Position numbers and translations under genes: made by a program
Notes under the pieces: generated by a model
What the model saw: the letters and a program-made list of their open reading frames with translations, nothing else
The model's database searches: none
What the model was told of the DNA's origin: nothing
DNA from: Corynebacterium halotolerans YIM 70093 = DSM 44683
GTDB taxonomy: Bacteria > Actinomycetota > Actinomycetes > Mycobacteriales > Mycobacteriaceae
Assembly (NCBI RefSeq): GCF_000341345.1
Contig: NC_020302.1
Location: 2,150,075-2,214,074, forward strand
Length of the DNA: 64,000 nt
Reading direction: 5' to 3'
Part shown: piece after piece, positions 8,239 through 17,397 of the stretch
How positions within the stretch are numbered: position 1 is the stretch's first letter
Layout of the letters: every line of letters begins with the position of its first letter

Positions 8239-9608
8239 CCCTCGACCAGAACCCCCACCACCTGGTGCCAGAGGGTGACCTCCCGCCGGGCGTGCGCCCC
8301 GTTCCCGGCCGTCGCCCCGAGCGCAGCGTCTGGACCGGTATCCCTGACGAAACACCCTCGGAGGATCTCACCGTCGGCCAGCGCGCCCGCATCGTCGGCC
8401 TCGACGCCGCCCGTGGTTTCGCGCTCCTGGGCATGATCGCCGTCCACACCATCCCGCCCTACTTCGAGAACACGTTCACCCCCACCCTGTCGTGGACCCT
8501 GTTCGCCGGGCACGCGTCCGCACTGTTCGCGCTGCTGGCCGGCATCAGCCTCGCCCTGTTGACGGGCGGGCGCAACCCCCACCGCCGCGGTCGGCTGAAG
8601 CTCAGCCGCAACTCGCTGGTGGTCCGTGCGCTGCTGATCCTCTCCTTCGGACTGCTGCTGAACTACCTGCCGCTGCAGCTGTTCAACATCCTCCCCTACT
8701 ACGGTCTGTTCTTCCTGCTGGCCATCCCCTTCCTCCGGATGGGCCCGCTGCGCCTGCTGCTGACCGGCGCCCTGTTCGCCGTCATCGGCCCGGTGGTCTC
8801 CTTCCTGGTGGCCGCGAACTTCACCTACGAGGTCGTCTACTTCCCGACCTTCACGACCCTCTATTTCTCCCCGGTCGAGACCGTCCTCAGCCTGCTGGTC
8901 GGCGGTACCTTCCCGGCGGTGACCTGGCTGGCCTTCGTCTGCGTCGGCATGGCGCTGGGCCGCATCGACCTGGCCCGGATCCCGGTCCAGATCCAGCTGC
9001 TGGCGTCCGGCGCCGGCCTCGCGGTCGTCTCCACCGTCGCCTCCCACTTCCTGCTCCACACCGTGGGGGGCTGGTACGCGATCGTCGACGCCGCGGAGAT
9101 GGATGGCGGCGCCTCGCTGGTCGATAAGATCCTGACCTACGGCCCGGTGGACTTCCAGCCGCGGGAGACCGGCAGCTGGTGGTGGCTGGCCATCACGGGT
9201 CCGCACAACAACACGCTGTTCTCCATCGGTGTCAGCCTCGGTATCGCCCTGGCCACGCTCGGCGCGTTCCTGCTGCTGTGCCAGGTCTGGCGGGAGATGC
9301 TCACCCCGCTGATCGCCGCCGGGTCGATGACGCTGACCCTCTACACCGCCCACCAGATCTTCATCGCGGTGCTCGTCCCTGAGGAGCAGACGCAGCTGGG
9401 CCTGTGGTTCATCCTCCAGATCGGTGCCGCCGCGCTGTTCGCCACCGTCTGGCACCAGACCGTCGGCCGGGGCCCGCTGGAGTCCCCGGTGAACCGGATC
9501 TCCAAGAAGCTCGGGGCGAAGCTCACCAGCACCCCCGCTTCGTCCACTCCGTCCGCTCCGTCCGCGGAGCCGGGGCGTCGCCGACGCGGACGCAACCGGA
9601 GGAAGTAG
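8235..9608 (+). CDS. Polytopic membrane protein, DUF418/DUF1624 (HGSNAT-like) family
   Basis: A 457-residue integral membrane protein with roughly ten hydrophobic segments. The N-terminal cytosolic stretch leads into VGLDAARGFALLGM and later GHASALFALLAG, typical of DUF418/heparan-glucosaminide acetyltransferase-like proteins, which are thought to move acyl groups across membranes. A motif GRGPLESP near residue 415 recalls the C-terminal signature of DUF418. It ends in a Ser/Pro-rich, very basic tail. Its ATG overlaps the stop of the synthetase gene (ATGA), so the two are translationally coupled and very likely work together, for example in export, modification or immunity for the product. 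The exact role is inference. Confidence 0.8.
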   Translation: MTLDQNPHHLVPEGDLPPGVRPVPGRRPERSVWTGIPDETPSEDLTVGQRARIVGLDAARGFALLGMIAVHTIPPYFENTFTPTLSWTLFAGHASALFALLAGISLALLTGGRNPHRRGRLKLSRNSLVVRALLILSFGLLLNYLPLQLFNILPYYGLFFLLAIPFLRMGPLRLLLTGALFAVIGPVVSFLVAANFTYEVVYFPTFTTLYFSPVETVLSLLVGGTFPAVTWLAFVCVGMALGRIDLARIPVQIQLLASGAGLAVVSTVASHFLLHTVGGWYAIVDAAEMDGGASLVDKILTYGPVDFQPRETGSWWWLAITGPHNNTLFSIGVSLGIALATLGAFLLLCQVWREMLTPLIAAGSMTLTLYTAHQIFIAVLVPEEQTQLGLWFILQIGAAALFATVWHQTVGRGPLESPVNRISKKLGAKLTSTPASSTPSAPSAEPGRRRRGRNRRK

Positions 9609-9634
9609 GCACCGGCAGCCTCACCTCCCCCGGG

Positions 9635-9674
9635 GAAGGCCGGGACGACGCGGAGACGTGTCGTCCCGGCCTTC
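9635..9674. terminator. Hairpin between convergent genes
   Basis: A perfect 15-bp inverted repeat (GAAGGCCGGGACGAC at 9635-9649 and its complement at 9660-9674) with a 10-nt loop lies between the converging membrane-protein and xdhC genes. There is no long T run, but it probably terminates both transcripts. Confidence 0.75.
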
Positions 9675-9720
9675 CGCGTCTCCGCCGCCGGGATGCCTCC
9701 GCACCTGGACGGAGCTGTGC

Positions 9721-10881
9721 TCACCCTGCCGCTTCTGCCGCCGACGTCACTGCCTCCGGTCGGGCGGAACCGTGAATACTTCCCCGGGTCTGGGTCAGGG
9801 GCAGGTTCGAGCCTCCCTGACGGGCGGAGATGATCTCGGCCAGCATGGACACCGCCGTCTCCTCCGGGCTGCCGGCCCCCAGATCCAGGCCGAGGGGCGC
9901 GCGCAGGCGGGCCAGTTCCCGCTCACTGAAGCCGAGCCGGCGCAGGCGCTCGTACCGCTCCCCGCTCGTTTGCCGCGACCCCATGGCGCCGATGAACTGC
10001 GCCGGCGACCGGAGGGCCTCCGCCAGCAGCGGATCGTCGAACTTCGGGTCATGCGTCATGGCGCACAGCACCGTCCGGTGGTCCACGTCCAGCTCCGACA
10101 GATACGTGTGCGGCTGGCGCACCACGATTTCGTCGGCCGCGGGGAACCGCTCGCGGGTGGTGAACGTCGGCCGGGCGTCGCAGACGGTCACGCGGTAGCC
10201 GACCGTCTTGGCCAGCCGTGCCAGGGCGGCCGCGAATGCGTTGGATCCGAAGATCACCAGGTGGTCCGGTCCGCCGAAGCTGCGGACGAAGTACTCGGTG
10301 CCCTCCCCCACCTCTGCCCCGGGGATGTCCGGCGCGGTCACGAGCCCCGATTCGCGCTGCCGCAGCATCTCCTCGACCCGCTGTTCCAGTCCCCGCCCGG
10401 CCACCGGCACCGTGCGGCACCCCACGGAATCGCCGGGGACGACCATGGTGCGCCACCCCGTGTCCGGCCCGTTCAGGGCCGTGACGGTGGCCACCGGCTT
10501 TCCTTCCTGCACATGCGCTGCGAGGGAACGGAAGAAGTCGAGGTCGTGCCCGCTCACCCGCTCGAGGTGCACGCGGATGGAACCGCCGCAGGTCAATCCG
10601 ACGCCGAAGGCCGTGTCAGCGCTGTAACCGTAGTCCTGGAGCACGGGTTCGCCCGTGGCGGCGACATCTTCCGCACGAGCCACGACGTCCGCCTCGATGC
10701 ATCCGCCGGACAGGCTGCCGATGACCGTCCCGTCATCGAGGACGGCCATCTGCGTTCCCGCCGGCCGTGGGGCGCTGGACGAGGTCGCCACCACCGTGGC
10801 CAGGACGAAACCCTGTCCGGGGCGCCAGGTCCGATTCAGCACCGGCGCCAGTGGCCCCCAGAGGTCATCATGCTGTGTCAT
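9721..10881 (-). CDS. xdhC: XdhC/CoxI-family molybdenum cofactor insertion factor
   Basis: A 386-residue XdhC-family protein (PaoD/CoxI type) that binds and inserts the mature molybdenum cofactor into xanthine dehydrogenase-family enzymes. The N-terminal domain has ATVVATSSSAPRPAGTQM and the cysteine motif SLSGGCIEADV. The C-terminal Rossmann-like domain has FGSNAFAAALARLAK and IGAMGSRQTS. The ATG at 10881 follows AGGAG by 6 nt and overlaps the mobA-like stop by 14 nt. It is the last gene of the oxidoreductase operon. Confidence 0.92.
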   Translation of the reverse strand: MTQHDDLWGPLAPVLNRTWRPGQGFVLATVVATSSSAPRPAGTQMAVLDDGTVIGSLSGGCIEADVVARAEDVAATGEPVLQDYGYSADTAFGVGLTCGGSIRVHLERVSGHDLDFFRSLAAHVQEGKPVATVTALNGPDTGWRTMVVPGDSVGCRTVPVAGRGLEQRVEEMLRQRESGLVTAPDIPGAEVGEGTEYFVRSFGGPDHLVIFGSNAFAAALARLAKTVGYRVTVCDARPTFTTRERFPAADEIVVRQPHTYLSELDVDHRTVLCAMTHDPKFDDPLLAEALRSPAQFIGAMGSRQTSGERYERLRRLGFSERELARLRAPLGLDLGAGSPEETAVSMLAEIISARQGGSNLPLTQTRGSIHGSARPEAVTSAAEAAG

Positions 10882-11527
10882 CCGCAACTCCTGTCTCGTT
10901 CAACCAGCGGTGGAGGTCGGCCGGGGTGTCGACGTCCCGACCGGTCGCCAGGTGCCCGGTATCAACCACCTCGACCAGTGTCGGGTGCGCCCGCAGCCAC
11001 GCCCTGCCGCCGGCGTCCCCCTCGGCGGTGGCCGCCGCCTCCCGGGCCATGGCGACCGGGAAGACAATGGGATGCCCGCGGATGAGCCGCCCGTGCGGAT
11101 CCGGGAACCCCGCCGCCGTGACCCGCCGCTGCGAGGCCACCGCCCTGAGGTACGACACGACGCCCGCGTCAACATCCGGCTGATCCGCCAGCGCCACCAT
11201 GACCGAGCCGTCGGGGCGCCCCGTGAGGAGGTCGTCAGCGGCGTCGACGCCGGCCCGGAAGGATGATCCCATCCCCGTCTCCCAGGCCTCGTTGACGACG
11301 ACGCGGTGCCGGCCGGGGCCCAGCACCCGCCGGACGTGAGCGCCGTCGGCACCGACGACCACGACCACTTCGTCGCAGCCACCGCGCCACAGCGCGTTGA
11401 CCATCCGGACCACCTGCGGCCCGTCGTCGGGGGCGCCAGCCAACGTCAACAGCGCCTTCGGGCCGAGCCCCAGGCGACGGCCCGCCCCGGCGGCGAGCAG
11501 CACCCCGACCACGTATTCGGCAGGCAA
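10868..11527 (-). CDS. MobA/MocA-like nucleotidyltransferase for molybdenum cofactor
   Basis: A 219-residue NTP-transferase-fold protein, probably the CTP:molybdopterin cytidylyltransferase (MocA type) that makes the dinucleotide cofactor for the adjacent enzyme. It shows GVLLAAGAGRRLGLGPKALL at the N-terminus, NEAWETGMGSSFRAG and ALADQPDV. Reading frame choice is constrained by the neighbours: a TTG at 11527 lies 2 nt after the stop of the large subunit, and an internal GTG is an alternative start. The 3' end overlaps xdhC. MobA (GTP-using) cannot be excluded, but linkage to a xanthine dehydrogenase-family enzyme favours MocA. Confidence 0.85.
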   Translation of the reverse strand: MPAEYVVGVLLAAGAGRRLGLGPKALLTLAGAPDDGPQVVRMVNALWRGGCDEVVVVVGADGAHVRRVLGPGRHRVVVNEAWETGMGSSFRAGVDAADDLLTGRPDGSVMVALADQPDVDAGVVSYLRAVASQRRVTAAGFPDPHGRLIRGHPIVFPVAMAREAAATAEGDAGGRAWLRAHPTLVEVVDTGHLATGRDVDTPADLHRWLNETGVADDTA

Positions 11528-11529
11528 GG

Positions 11530-13617
11530 TCAGAGGAACTTCTCGGGCGTGGCGGGCAGATCACGGATGCGGATGCCGGTCGCGTGGTAGGCGGCATTGA
11601 CGACGGCGGCCGGGCTGCCGACGATGCCGATCTCCCCGATTCCACGCGAACCCATGGGGGTCGCCCGCTCGTCGACGTCGTCGAGCCACTCCACCCGGAG
11701 ATCGCCGATATCCGCGTGCGAGGCCACGTGGTAGGTGGCCAGATCCTGGGTGACGAAGTGGCCGTACCTGGGATCGCGGACCGCCTCCTCGAACAGCGCG
11801 GCCGACAGGCCCATCGTGAGTCCGCCGAGGAACTGCGAGCGTGCGGTGACCGGGTTGATCACCCGGCCGACCGAGAAGACGCCGAGCATCCGCGGCACCC
11901 GCACCTCCCCGGTCAGCCGGTGCACCCGCGTCTCGGCGAACACGGCGCCGAAGGAGTGCATCGACAGGTTCTCCATGTCGGGATAGGCCTTCGAGGTCGT
12001 CGTGGTCTCCGCCCCGGGCTCCGGCCGGTCGCCGTGGTCGGCCCGGAACTGTTGCGCGGTCTGGACGATGGCCGTGCCCCAGGAACCGGTGCCGGACGAT
12101 CCGCCGGCCACGGTCGCCGTCGGCAGGTCCGTGTCGCCGATCTCCAGATCCACGTCGGTCACCCGGACCCCCAGCGCATCGGCGGCGATCTGCAGCAGTG
12201 CGGTCCGGGCGCCGGTCCCGATGTCGACCGCCCCGATGGAGACGGTGTAGCGGCCGCCGCCGAGGGCGACGACGCGGGCGGTGTTGCCCGGAAAGAAGTT
12301 GGCGGGGTAGGTCGCCGACGCCACGCCGGTGCCCACCCACCAGTCGCCCTCGAGGGTGGACCGGGGTTCGGCGGGCCGGTCGGCCCACCCGAAGAGCTCC
12401 GCACCGCGGTGCAGGCACTCCACCAGCCGGCGGTTGCTGAACGGTTTGCCGGTGTCGGCGTCGATCTCCGGCTCATTGCGGACCCGCAGTTCGACGGGAT
12501 CCATCCCGGTGGCCACGGCCAGGTCGTCCATGGCCACCTCGAGTGCGTACCCGCCGGGCATTTCTCCGGGCGCCCGCATCCAGGACGGGACGGCGACGTC
12601 GAGCTCCGCCACCCGGTGACTGGTCCGCCGGTTGTCACCGGCGTACATCATCCGGGCCGGGACCGCGGCATGTTCGACGAACTCCTTGACCGTGGAGGTC
12701 TGCACCGTGACCTCGTGGGCGAGTGCGGTGATGCGGCCGTCGGTTCCGGCGCCGAGCCGGATCCGCGAGCTGGTCCGGGTCCGGTACCCGGTCAGGGAGA
12801 ACAGCTGCTGGCGGGTCACGGCCAGCTTCACCGGCCGCCCGTCGGCCCACCGGGCGGCCAGCGCGACCGCCATCTCCGGGCCGTGGGGCACGCCCTTGCT
12901 GCCGAAGCCGCCGCCGACGTACGGCGCCTGCACGCGCACCCGGTCCTGGTCCACTCCCAGCATCGGGGCCAGGGCCGCGGCGACTTTGTGGACACCCTGC
13001 GTGGAGTCCCACATCGTCAACGCGCCGTCCTGCCAGACCGCGGTGGCGGCGTGCGGCTCCATGGCGTTGTTCTGTTCGTGGGGCGTGGAGTAGATGTGGT
13101 CCGTGGTGATCGGCGCGCGGGCCAGCGCTGCGTCGACCTCGCCCTGGTCGGTGTCGGGCGGGGAGCCGACGGCCTTTTCCGACGGCCGGTAGGTCGGCGC
13201 GCCCTCCATGGTCACCGAGGCCGGCTCCTCCTGCTGGTGGACCCGCACGAGACGGGCACCCTCGCGGGCGGCCTCTGGCGTCTCGGCCAGGACCAGGGCC
13301 ACGATCTGGCCGCGGAAGCCGATCCGGTCGTCCTGCAGCACCGCCAGTTCGCGGTTCTCGGTGTTCGCCAGTCTCGGTGCGTTGGTGTGGTCGAGCACGC
13401 TCACCACCCCCGGATGCCCGAGCGCGACGGTCGCGTCGACCTGCCGCACCCGGCCTTTCGCTGTCGTGGAGGTCACCAGCCAGCCGTGCAGCGGCGGCTG
13501 GTCCAGTTCCCGGTCCTTCTCCACGGCATAGGTCGCGCGGCCGGTGACCTTCTCGCGGCCGTCGACACGCTCGAGCGCCGTGCCCATCGACGCGGCGGTG
13601 ACAGGTGTGGCGGTCAT
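11530..13617 (-). CDS. Aldehyde oxidoreductase, molybdenum-binding subunit (PaoC/YagR-like)
   Basis: A 695-residue large subunit of a xanthine dehydrogenase-family enzyme, nearer the E. coli PaoC (YagR) class than true xanthine dehydrogenase. It carries the cofactor motifs GGGFGSKG and SWMRAPGEMPGG and the C-terminal GSRGIGEIGIVG with the presumed catalytic Glu. It would hydroxylate aldehydes or heterocycles, passing electrons to the FeS and FAD subunits. The ATG at 13617 overlaps the stop of the FAD subunit (ATGA), so subunits are made in step. No signal peptide is visible, so the complex is probably cytoplasmic. Confidence 0.92.
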   Translation of the reverse strand: MTATPVTAASMGTALERVDGREKVTGRATYAVEKDRELDQPPLHGWLVTSTTAKGRVRQVDATVALGHPGVVSVLDHTNAPRLANTENRELAVLQDDRIGFRGQIVALVLAETPEAAREGARLVRVHQQEEPASVTMEGAPTYRPSEKAVGSPPDTDQGEVDAALARAPITTDHIYSTPHEQNNAMEPHAATAVWQDGALTMWDSTQGVHKVAAALAPMLGVDQDRVRVQAPYVGGGFGSKGVPHGPEMAVALAARWADGRPVKLAVTRQQLFSLTGYRTRTSSRIRLGAGTDGRITALAHEVTVQTSTVKEFVEHAAVPARMMYAGDNRRTSHRVAELDVAVPSWMRAPGEMPGGYALEVAMDDLAVATGMDPVELRVRNEPEIDADTGKPFSNRRLVECLHRGAELFGWADRPAEPRSTLEGDWWVGTGVASATYPANFFPGNTARVVALGGGRYTVSIGAVDIGTGARTALLQIAADALGVRVTDVDLEIGDTDLPTATVAGGSSGTGSWGTAIVQTAQQFRADHGDRPEPGAETTTTSKAYPDMENLSMHSFGAVFAETRVHRLTGEVRVPRMLGVFSVGRVINPVTARSQFLGGLTMGLSAALFEEAVRDPRYGHFVTQDLATYHVASHADIGDLRVEWLDDVDERATPMGSRGIGEIGIVGSPAAVVNAAYHATGIRIRDLPATPEKFL

Positions 13618-14615
13618 CGTGACTCCTTCCGGTCGAGCCCGCCGGCGAGTCGGTCCAGGGCGGCGGTGGTGGCCCCGCGCAGCAGCGGGCGCTTGTAGGC
13701 GGTGTCGGCGCTGAAGCTGGCCTCCTGCAGTTCCTCGTCCACGGCTTTGGCGATCGTCTGTTCGTCGAGCCGTTGTCCGCGCAGGACATCCTCGGCCCGG
13801 GTGGCGCGCCAGGGCTTGTGGGCGACACCACCCCAGGCGAGGGCGACGTCGGTGACCACCCCGTCGTCGAGGGTGAGCGCGGCGGCGACCGAGACCAGTG
13901 CGAAGGCGTACGACGCGCGGTCGCGGGTCTTGAGGTAGGTCGAGTGCCGGGCCAGCGGGGTGGCCGGCAGCTCGACGGCGGTGATCAGCTCACCGTGGGC
14001 CAGCGTGGTCTCCACCTCGGGGTGCTGACCGGGCAGGGTGTGCAGCTCCCCGATCGGGACCCGTCGCTCGCCGTCCGGGCCGAGCACGACGACGGTCGCG
14101 TCCAGCGCGGTGAGTGCGACGGCCAGGTCGGAGGGGTGGGTGGCGACGCAGGCGTCGCTGGCGCCGAGCACCGCGTTGTAGTGGCCGTACCCCTCGATCG
14201 CCGAGCAGCCGGTGCCCGGTTCCCGCTTGTTGCACGGGGTGGTGATGTCCTGGAAGTACACGCACCGGGTGCGCTGCAGCAGGTTGCCGCCGGTGGTGGC
14301 CATGTTCCGGAGCTGGCCGCTGGCCCCTGACAGCAGGGCGCGGCTCACCCCGGGCCAGCCACTCCGCAGCAGCGGGTGAGCGGCCAGGTCACTGTTGCGG
14401 ACGTTCGTCCCGATCCGTAGTCCCTGATCGGTCTGTTCGACCGCGTCGAAGGGCAGCTTCCTGACATCCACCAGCCGTTCCGGCGTACTGACGCCGAGTT
14501 TGAGGTGGTCGATCAGGTTGGTGCCGCCGCCCAGGAAGCGGGCCGAGGGGTCACCGCTGACGGCGGCCACCGCCTCCTCGGCGCTCGTCGGGGCTTCGTA
14601 GGTCATCTGCCTCAT
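13614..14615 (-). CDS. Aldehyde oxidoreductase, FAD and 4Fe-4S subunit (PaoB/YagS-like)
   Basis: A 333-residue FAD-binding subunit of the CoxM/YagS family. FLGGGTNLIDHLKLGV and ATTGGNLLQRTRC are FAD-contact motifs. The cysteine-bearing insertion running from RTRCVYF through TPCNKREPGTGC is the hallmark of PaoB, where it holds an additional 4Fe-4S cluster absent from ordinary xanthine dehydrogenases. The start at 14615 follows GGAGG and overlaps the upstream stop by 4 nt; the frame stays open upstream without homology. Confidence 0.92.
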   Translation of the reverse strand: MRQMTYEAPTSAEEAVAAVSGDPSARFLGGGTNLIDHLKLGVSTPERLVDVRKLPFDAVEQTDQGLRIGTNVRNSDLAAHPLLRSGWPGVSRALLSGASGQLRNMATTGGNLLQRTRCVYFQDITTPCNKREPGTGCSAIEGYGHYNAVLGASDACVATHPSDLAVALTALDATVVVLGPDGERRVPIGELHTLPGQHPEVETTLAHGELITAVELPATPLARHSTYLKTRDRASYAFALVSVAAALTLDDGVVTDVALAWGGVAHKPWRATRAEDVLRGQRLDEQTIAKAVDEELQEASFSADTAYKRPLLRGATTAALDRLAGGLDRKESR

Positions 14616-15136
14616 CGCCGGGCCACCTCCTTCACCGCGTCGAGAATGCCGACGTAGGCCCCGCAGCGGCACAGGTTGCCGCTCATTCGTTCGCGGATTT
14701 CCTCGTCGGTCAGGTCGCCGGGTTCCACGTCGGCCCCGAGATCCTCGGTCACGTGGCTGGGGTGGCCGTCTTCCGCCTCGTCGAGCATCCCGACCACCGA
14801 GCACACCTGACCCGGTGTGCAGTAACCGCACTGGAAACCGTCGTGGGTGATGAACGCCTGCTGGACCGGGTGGAGGTCCCCGTCCCCGCCGTCGCCGGCG
14901 AGTCCGGCGGCCGTCACGATCTCGGAACCGTCCTGGGCCACGGCCAGCGCGAGACAACTCAGTTGGCGGCGTCCGTCGAGAAGCACGGTGCACGATCCGC
15001 ACTGACCGTGATCGCACCCCTTCTTGGGTGAGGTGTTGCCGACCCGTTCGCGCAGGGCGTCGAGCACGGTGGTGCGGGTGTCCACCGTCACCTCGTGGTC
15101 GATCCCGTCAATCCGTACGTTGATGGTGTGCTCCAT
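14612..15136 (-). CDS. Aldehyde oxidoreductase, 2Fe-2S subunit (PaoA/YagT-like)
   Basis: A 174-residue electron-transfer subunit with two 2Fe-2S domains. The N-terminal ferredoxin-like part has CDHGQCGSC with a further Cys, and the C-terminal alpha-helical part has GYCTPGQ and LCRCGAY. Unlike E. coli PaoA, which carries a Tat signal, this protein starts directly at the ferredoxin fold, which suggests a cytoplasmic complex. GGGAGGGAC precedes the ATG. It is first in the five-gene operon reaching to 9721. Confidence 0.94.
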   Translation of the reverse strand: MEHTINVRIDGIDHEVTVDTRTTVLDALRERVGNTSPKKGCDHGQCGSCTVLLDGRRQLSCLALAVAQDGSEIVTAAGLAGDGGDGDLHPVQQAFITHDGFQCGYCTPGQVCSVVGMLDEAEDGHPSHVTEDLGADVEPGDLTDEEIRERMSGNLCRCGAYVGILDAVKEVARR

Positions 15137-15366
15137 AGTCCCTCCCGGGGGCTGGCGGTCAGGTCCGTTGTGGCGTCACGCGCGATGCCCCTGTCGGACA
15201 CAGGCTGTGATGGGCGCCACTGTAGCCGCGCGTCCTCCGCCCCGCCATGACCCCTCGTTCCCGTCGGCCGGCGGGCCCGGTCCCACCCCGGGGTGGGCGT
15301 CCCGGCGGACACGGCTTTGGGTGACTGACGCCCGCCCCTCGATCACAAGGTCTAAGGTGAACATCT

Positions 15367-16752
15367 GTGAGCGCCACCGTACTTTCCCCCCATCCCCGTG
15401 AGGTCATCACCCGCAAGGCCCTGATCGTCTGGGTGGCCGCCGTCCTCGTGTACATCGTGGCGATCACCGGACGCACCTCCTTCGGCGTGGCCTCCGTCGA
15501 CGCCATCGACCGCTTCGGTGTCGACGCCTCGCGCATCGCCGTGTTCACCGCCGTGCAGGTGGGCGTGTACGCCCTCGCCCAGATCCCGATGGGCATGCTC
15601 ATCGACCGGTTCGGCCCCCGCAAGCTGCTGGTCTACGGCGCGGTCATCATGGCCGCCGGCCAGATTCTGCTGGGTTTCACCAGTTCCTACTGGGTGGCCA
15701 TCGGCGCCCGTGTGCTCATCGGCGCCGGTGACGCCACCGCGTTCCTGTCGGTGATGCGCATCCTGCCCTACTGGTTCCCGCTGAAGAAGACGCCGCTGTT
15801 CACCCAGATGACCTCGGCCCTGGGCCAGCTGGGTCAGTTCCTCTCCGCGGTGCCCTTCCTGGCCGTCCTGCAGGGCCCCGGCTGGACGCCCGCGTTCGTG
15901 AGCCTGGGTGCCGTCGGGGTGCTCATCGCCATCGCCGCCGGGGTGGCCGTGGCCGACACCCCCGAGTCCTGGGCGGCGGACCAGGCCGGCAGGGACGGCG
16001 GAGAATCCGACGACGCCCACGGGCAGGCGTCCCGGACGGAGAACGAACGCATCCCGGTGGGCGTGCTGCTGGCCACCATCCTGCGGGAACCGCTGTGCTG
16101 GCAGGGCTTCTTCAACCACTACTCGGGCATGCTCTTCCAGATCGTGTTCACCCTGTTGTGGGGCGTGCCGATGATGACGCTCGGGATGGGCCTGTCCGCC
16201 GCGACCGTCGGCATGGTGCTCACGCTGAACGTGATCGCCTCCGTGTGCGCGGGTCCGCTCCTGGGCCCGATCTCCGCACGGCTGGGCACCAACCGCATCC
16301 TCGCCACGTTCGTGATGTCCGGGGCCATCGGTCTGGCCTGGATCATCTTCTTCCTCCCGGAGGAGCCCCGCGGGATCGCCGCGATCATCGTGGTCAACGT
16401 CATCATGGCGCTGTTCACCCCGAGCTCGAACTTCGGTTTCGACGACATCCGGGAGGGCCTGGACCGCCGCATCGTCGCCACGGCCACGGGCATGGCGAAC
16501 ATGGGCGGGTTCTTCGGCGGCATGATCACCGCGCAGGCCGTCGGCTTCCTGCTGGACTTCAGCTCCGCCGGCCGGGCCTACACGTGGGATGATTTCCGAT
16601 TCGCCTGGATCTCCGTGATCATCGCCTGGGCCATCGGCCTGCTCTTCCTGTTCATCTTCCGCACGCTGGTCGAGCGCCGCCGACGCGCCGCCCGCGACGT
16701 GGAGGGCCCGACCAGCGGCACCGTCCGCGTCGTCGACGAGTCCGAGAGCTAG
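15367..16752 (+). CDS. MFS transporter
   Basis: A 461-residue major facilitator with twelve predicted helices. The inter-helix 2-3 motif is GMLIDRFGPRKLL. A charged cytosolic loop in the middle (about residues 200-225) separates the two six-helix halves, and the tail is charged. The GTG start at 15367 follows AAGGTGA. It is divergent from the aldehyde oxidoreductase operon across 230 nt, so it may carry a related substrate, but that link is only positional. Confidence 0.85.
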   Translation: MSATVLSPHPREVITRKALIVWVAAVLVYIVAITGRTSFGVASVDAIDRFGVDASRIAVFTAVQVGVYALAQIPMGMLIDRFGPRKLLVYGAVIMAAGQILLGFTSSYWVAIGARVLIGAGDATAFLSVMRILPYWFPLKKTPLFTQMTSALGQLGQFLSAVPFLAVLQGPGWTPAFVSLGAVGVLIAIAAGVAVADTPESWAADQAGRDGGESDDAHGQASRTENERIPVGVLLATILREPLCWQGFFNHYSGMLFQIVFTLLWGVPMMTLGMGLSAATVGMVLTLNVIASVCAGPLLGPISARLGTNRILATFVMSGAIGLAWIIFFLPEEPRGIAAIIVVNVIMALFTPSSNFGFDDIREGLDRRIVATATGMANMGGFFGGMITAQAVGFLLDFSSAGRAYTWDDFRFAWISVIIAWAIGLLFLFIFRTLVERRRRAARDVEGPTSGTVRVVDESES

Positions 16753-16807
16753 CTCGATCCCGCAGGATCGCCGTGGTGGAGTCGATTCAGCGGCAGGCCC
16801 GCGTTCT

Positions 16808-16889
16808 CCGCGATCAGAACCACGCAAGGACCCCCTCCGGGGAGCGCGGATCCCGCATTCGGTGGGTGGATGCGTGGTTCTGATCGCGG
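16808..16889. repeat. 19-bp perfect inverted repeat with a 44-nt centre
   Basis: CCGCGATCAGAACCACGCA at 16808-16826 is exactly complemented at 16871-16889, in the region between the MFS gene and the convergent 17027 gene. A smaller repeat CGATCC/GGATCG precedes it at 16755-16770. It could be a long terminator hairpin or the remnant of a small mobile element. Confidence 0.8.
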
Positions 16890-17026
16890 GGTTCGGCCCC
16901 CGGCCCCGGCAGTGACCCCGATACGGCAGTTCACCGGCCCGCTACAGGCGGCGGGAACGGCAGCTGTCGTTGAACCTGTCGCGCCGCACCGGGGTGAGGA
17001 ACATGCCCCGGGTTATCGGCGGGGCG

Positions 17027-17338
17027 TCACTGCGCCAGTCGGGAACCGAGTTCGAAGCCCAGCCCCATCCCGGGCGGGGTCTGCAGCTTCGTGAGGTCGC
17101 CCCCGTCCCCGGAGTAGTCGTCCTCGGCCGGCGGCGCCGCGGCCTCCGTGCGGGACGCGGTGTGGGGGCCGAACGCCTCGTCGGCGGTGTAGGCCGCCAC
17201 CACCCCGAACACCAGCGGCACGGCCGCCAGCCCGGCGGCGGCCAGGGCCCGGCCGAGGTGGGAGACCGACCTGCGCGGTCGTCCCGTGGTTACCCGGTCG
17301 GTCACGTGCTCTGTCATTCGGTCACCGGTCGAGGTCAT
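17027..17338 (-). CDS. Small single-pass membrane protein, unknown function
   Basis: A 103-residue protein from the ATG at 17338, or 96 residues from an ATG at 17317. A basic N-terminal region (RRSVSHLGR) precedes one hydrophobic segment at about residues 30-52, then an acidic outer stretch with DDYSGDGGD. I recognise no family. It lies 59 nt downstream of the 17398 gene on the same strand and may be co-transcribed with it. Confidence 0.6.
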   Translation of the reverse strand: MTSTGDRMTEHVTDRVTTGRPRRSVSHLGRALAAAGLAAVPLVFGVVAAYTADEAFGPHTASRTEAAAPPAEDDYSGDGGDLTKLQTPPGMGLGFELGSRLAQ

Positions 17339-17397
17339 GGCCGTCAGGCTAGGTACCCGTCTTGGGTGTTGTCTCCCACCGGGCTGGTGGGGGCCTG

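Noticed and set aside
4255..8355. 1366-residue open frame opposite the synthetase gene
   Set aside because: It results from strong third-position GC bias. The plus-strand frame has all NRPS motifs in order.
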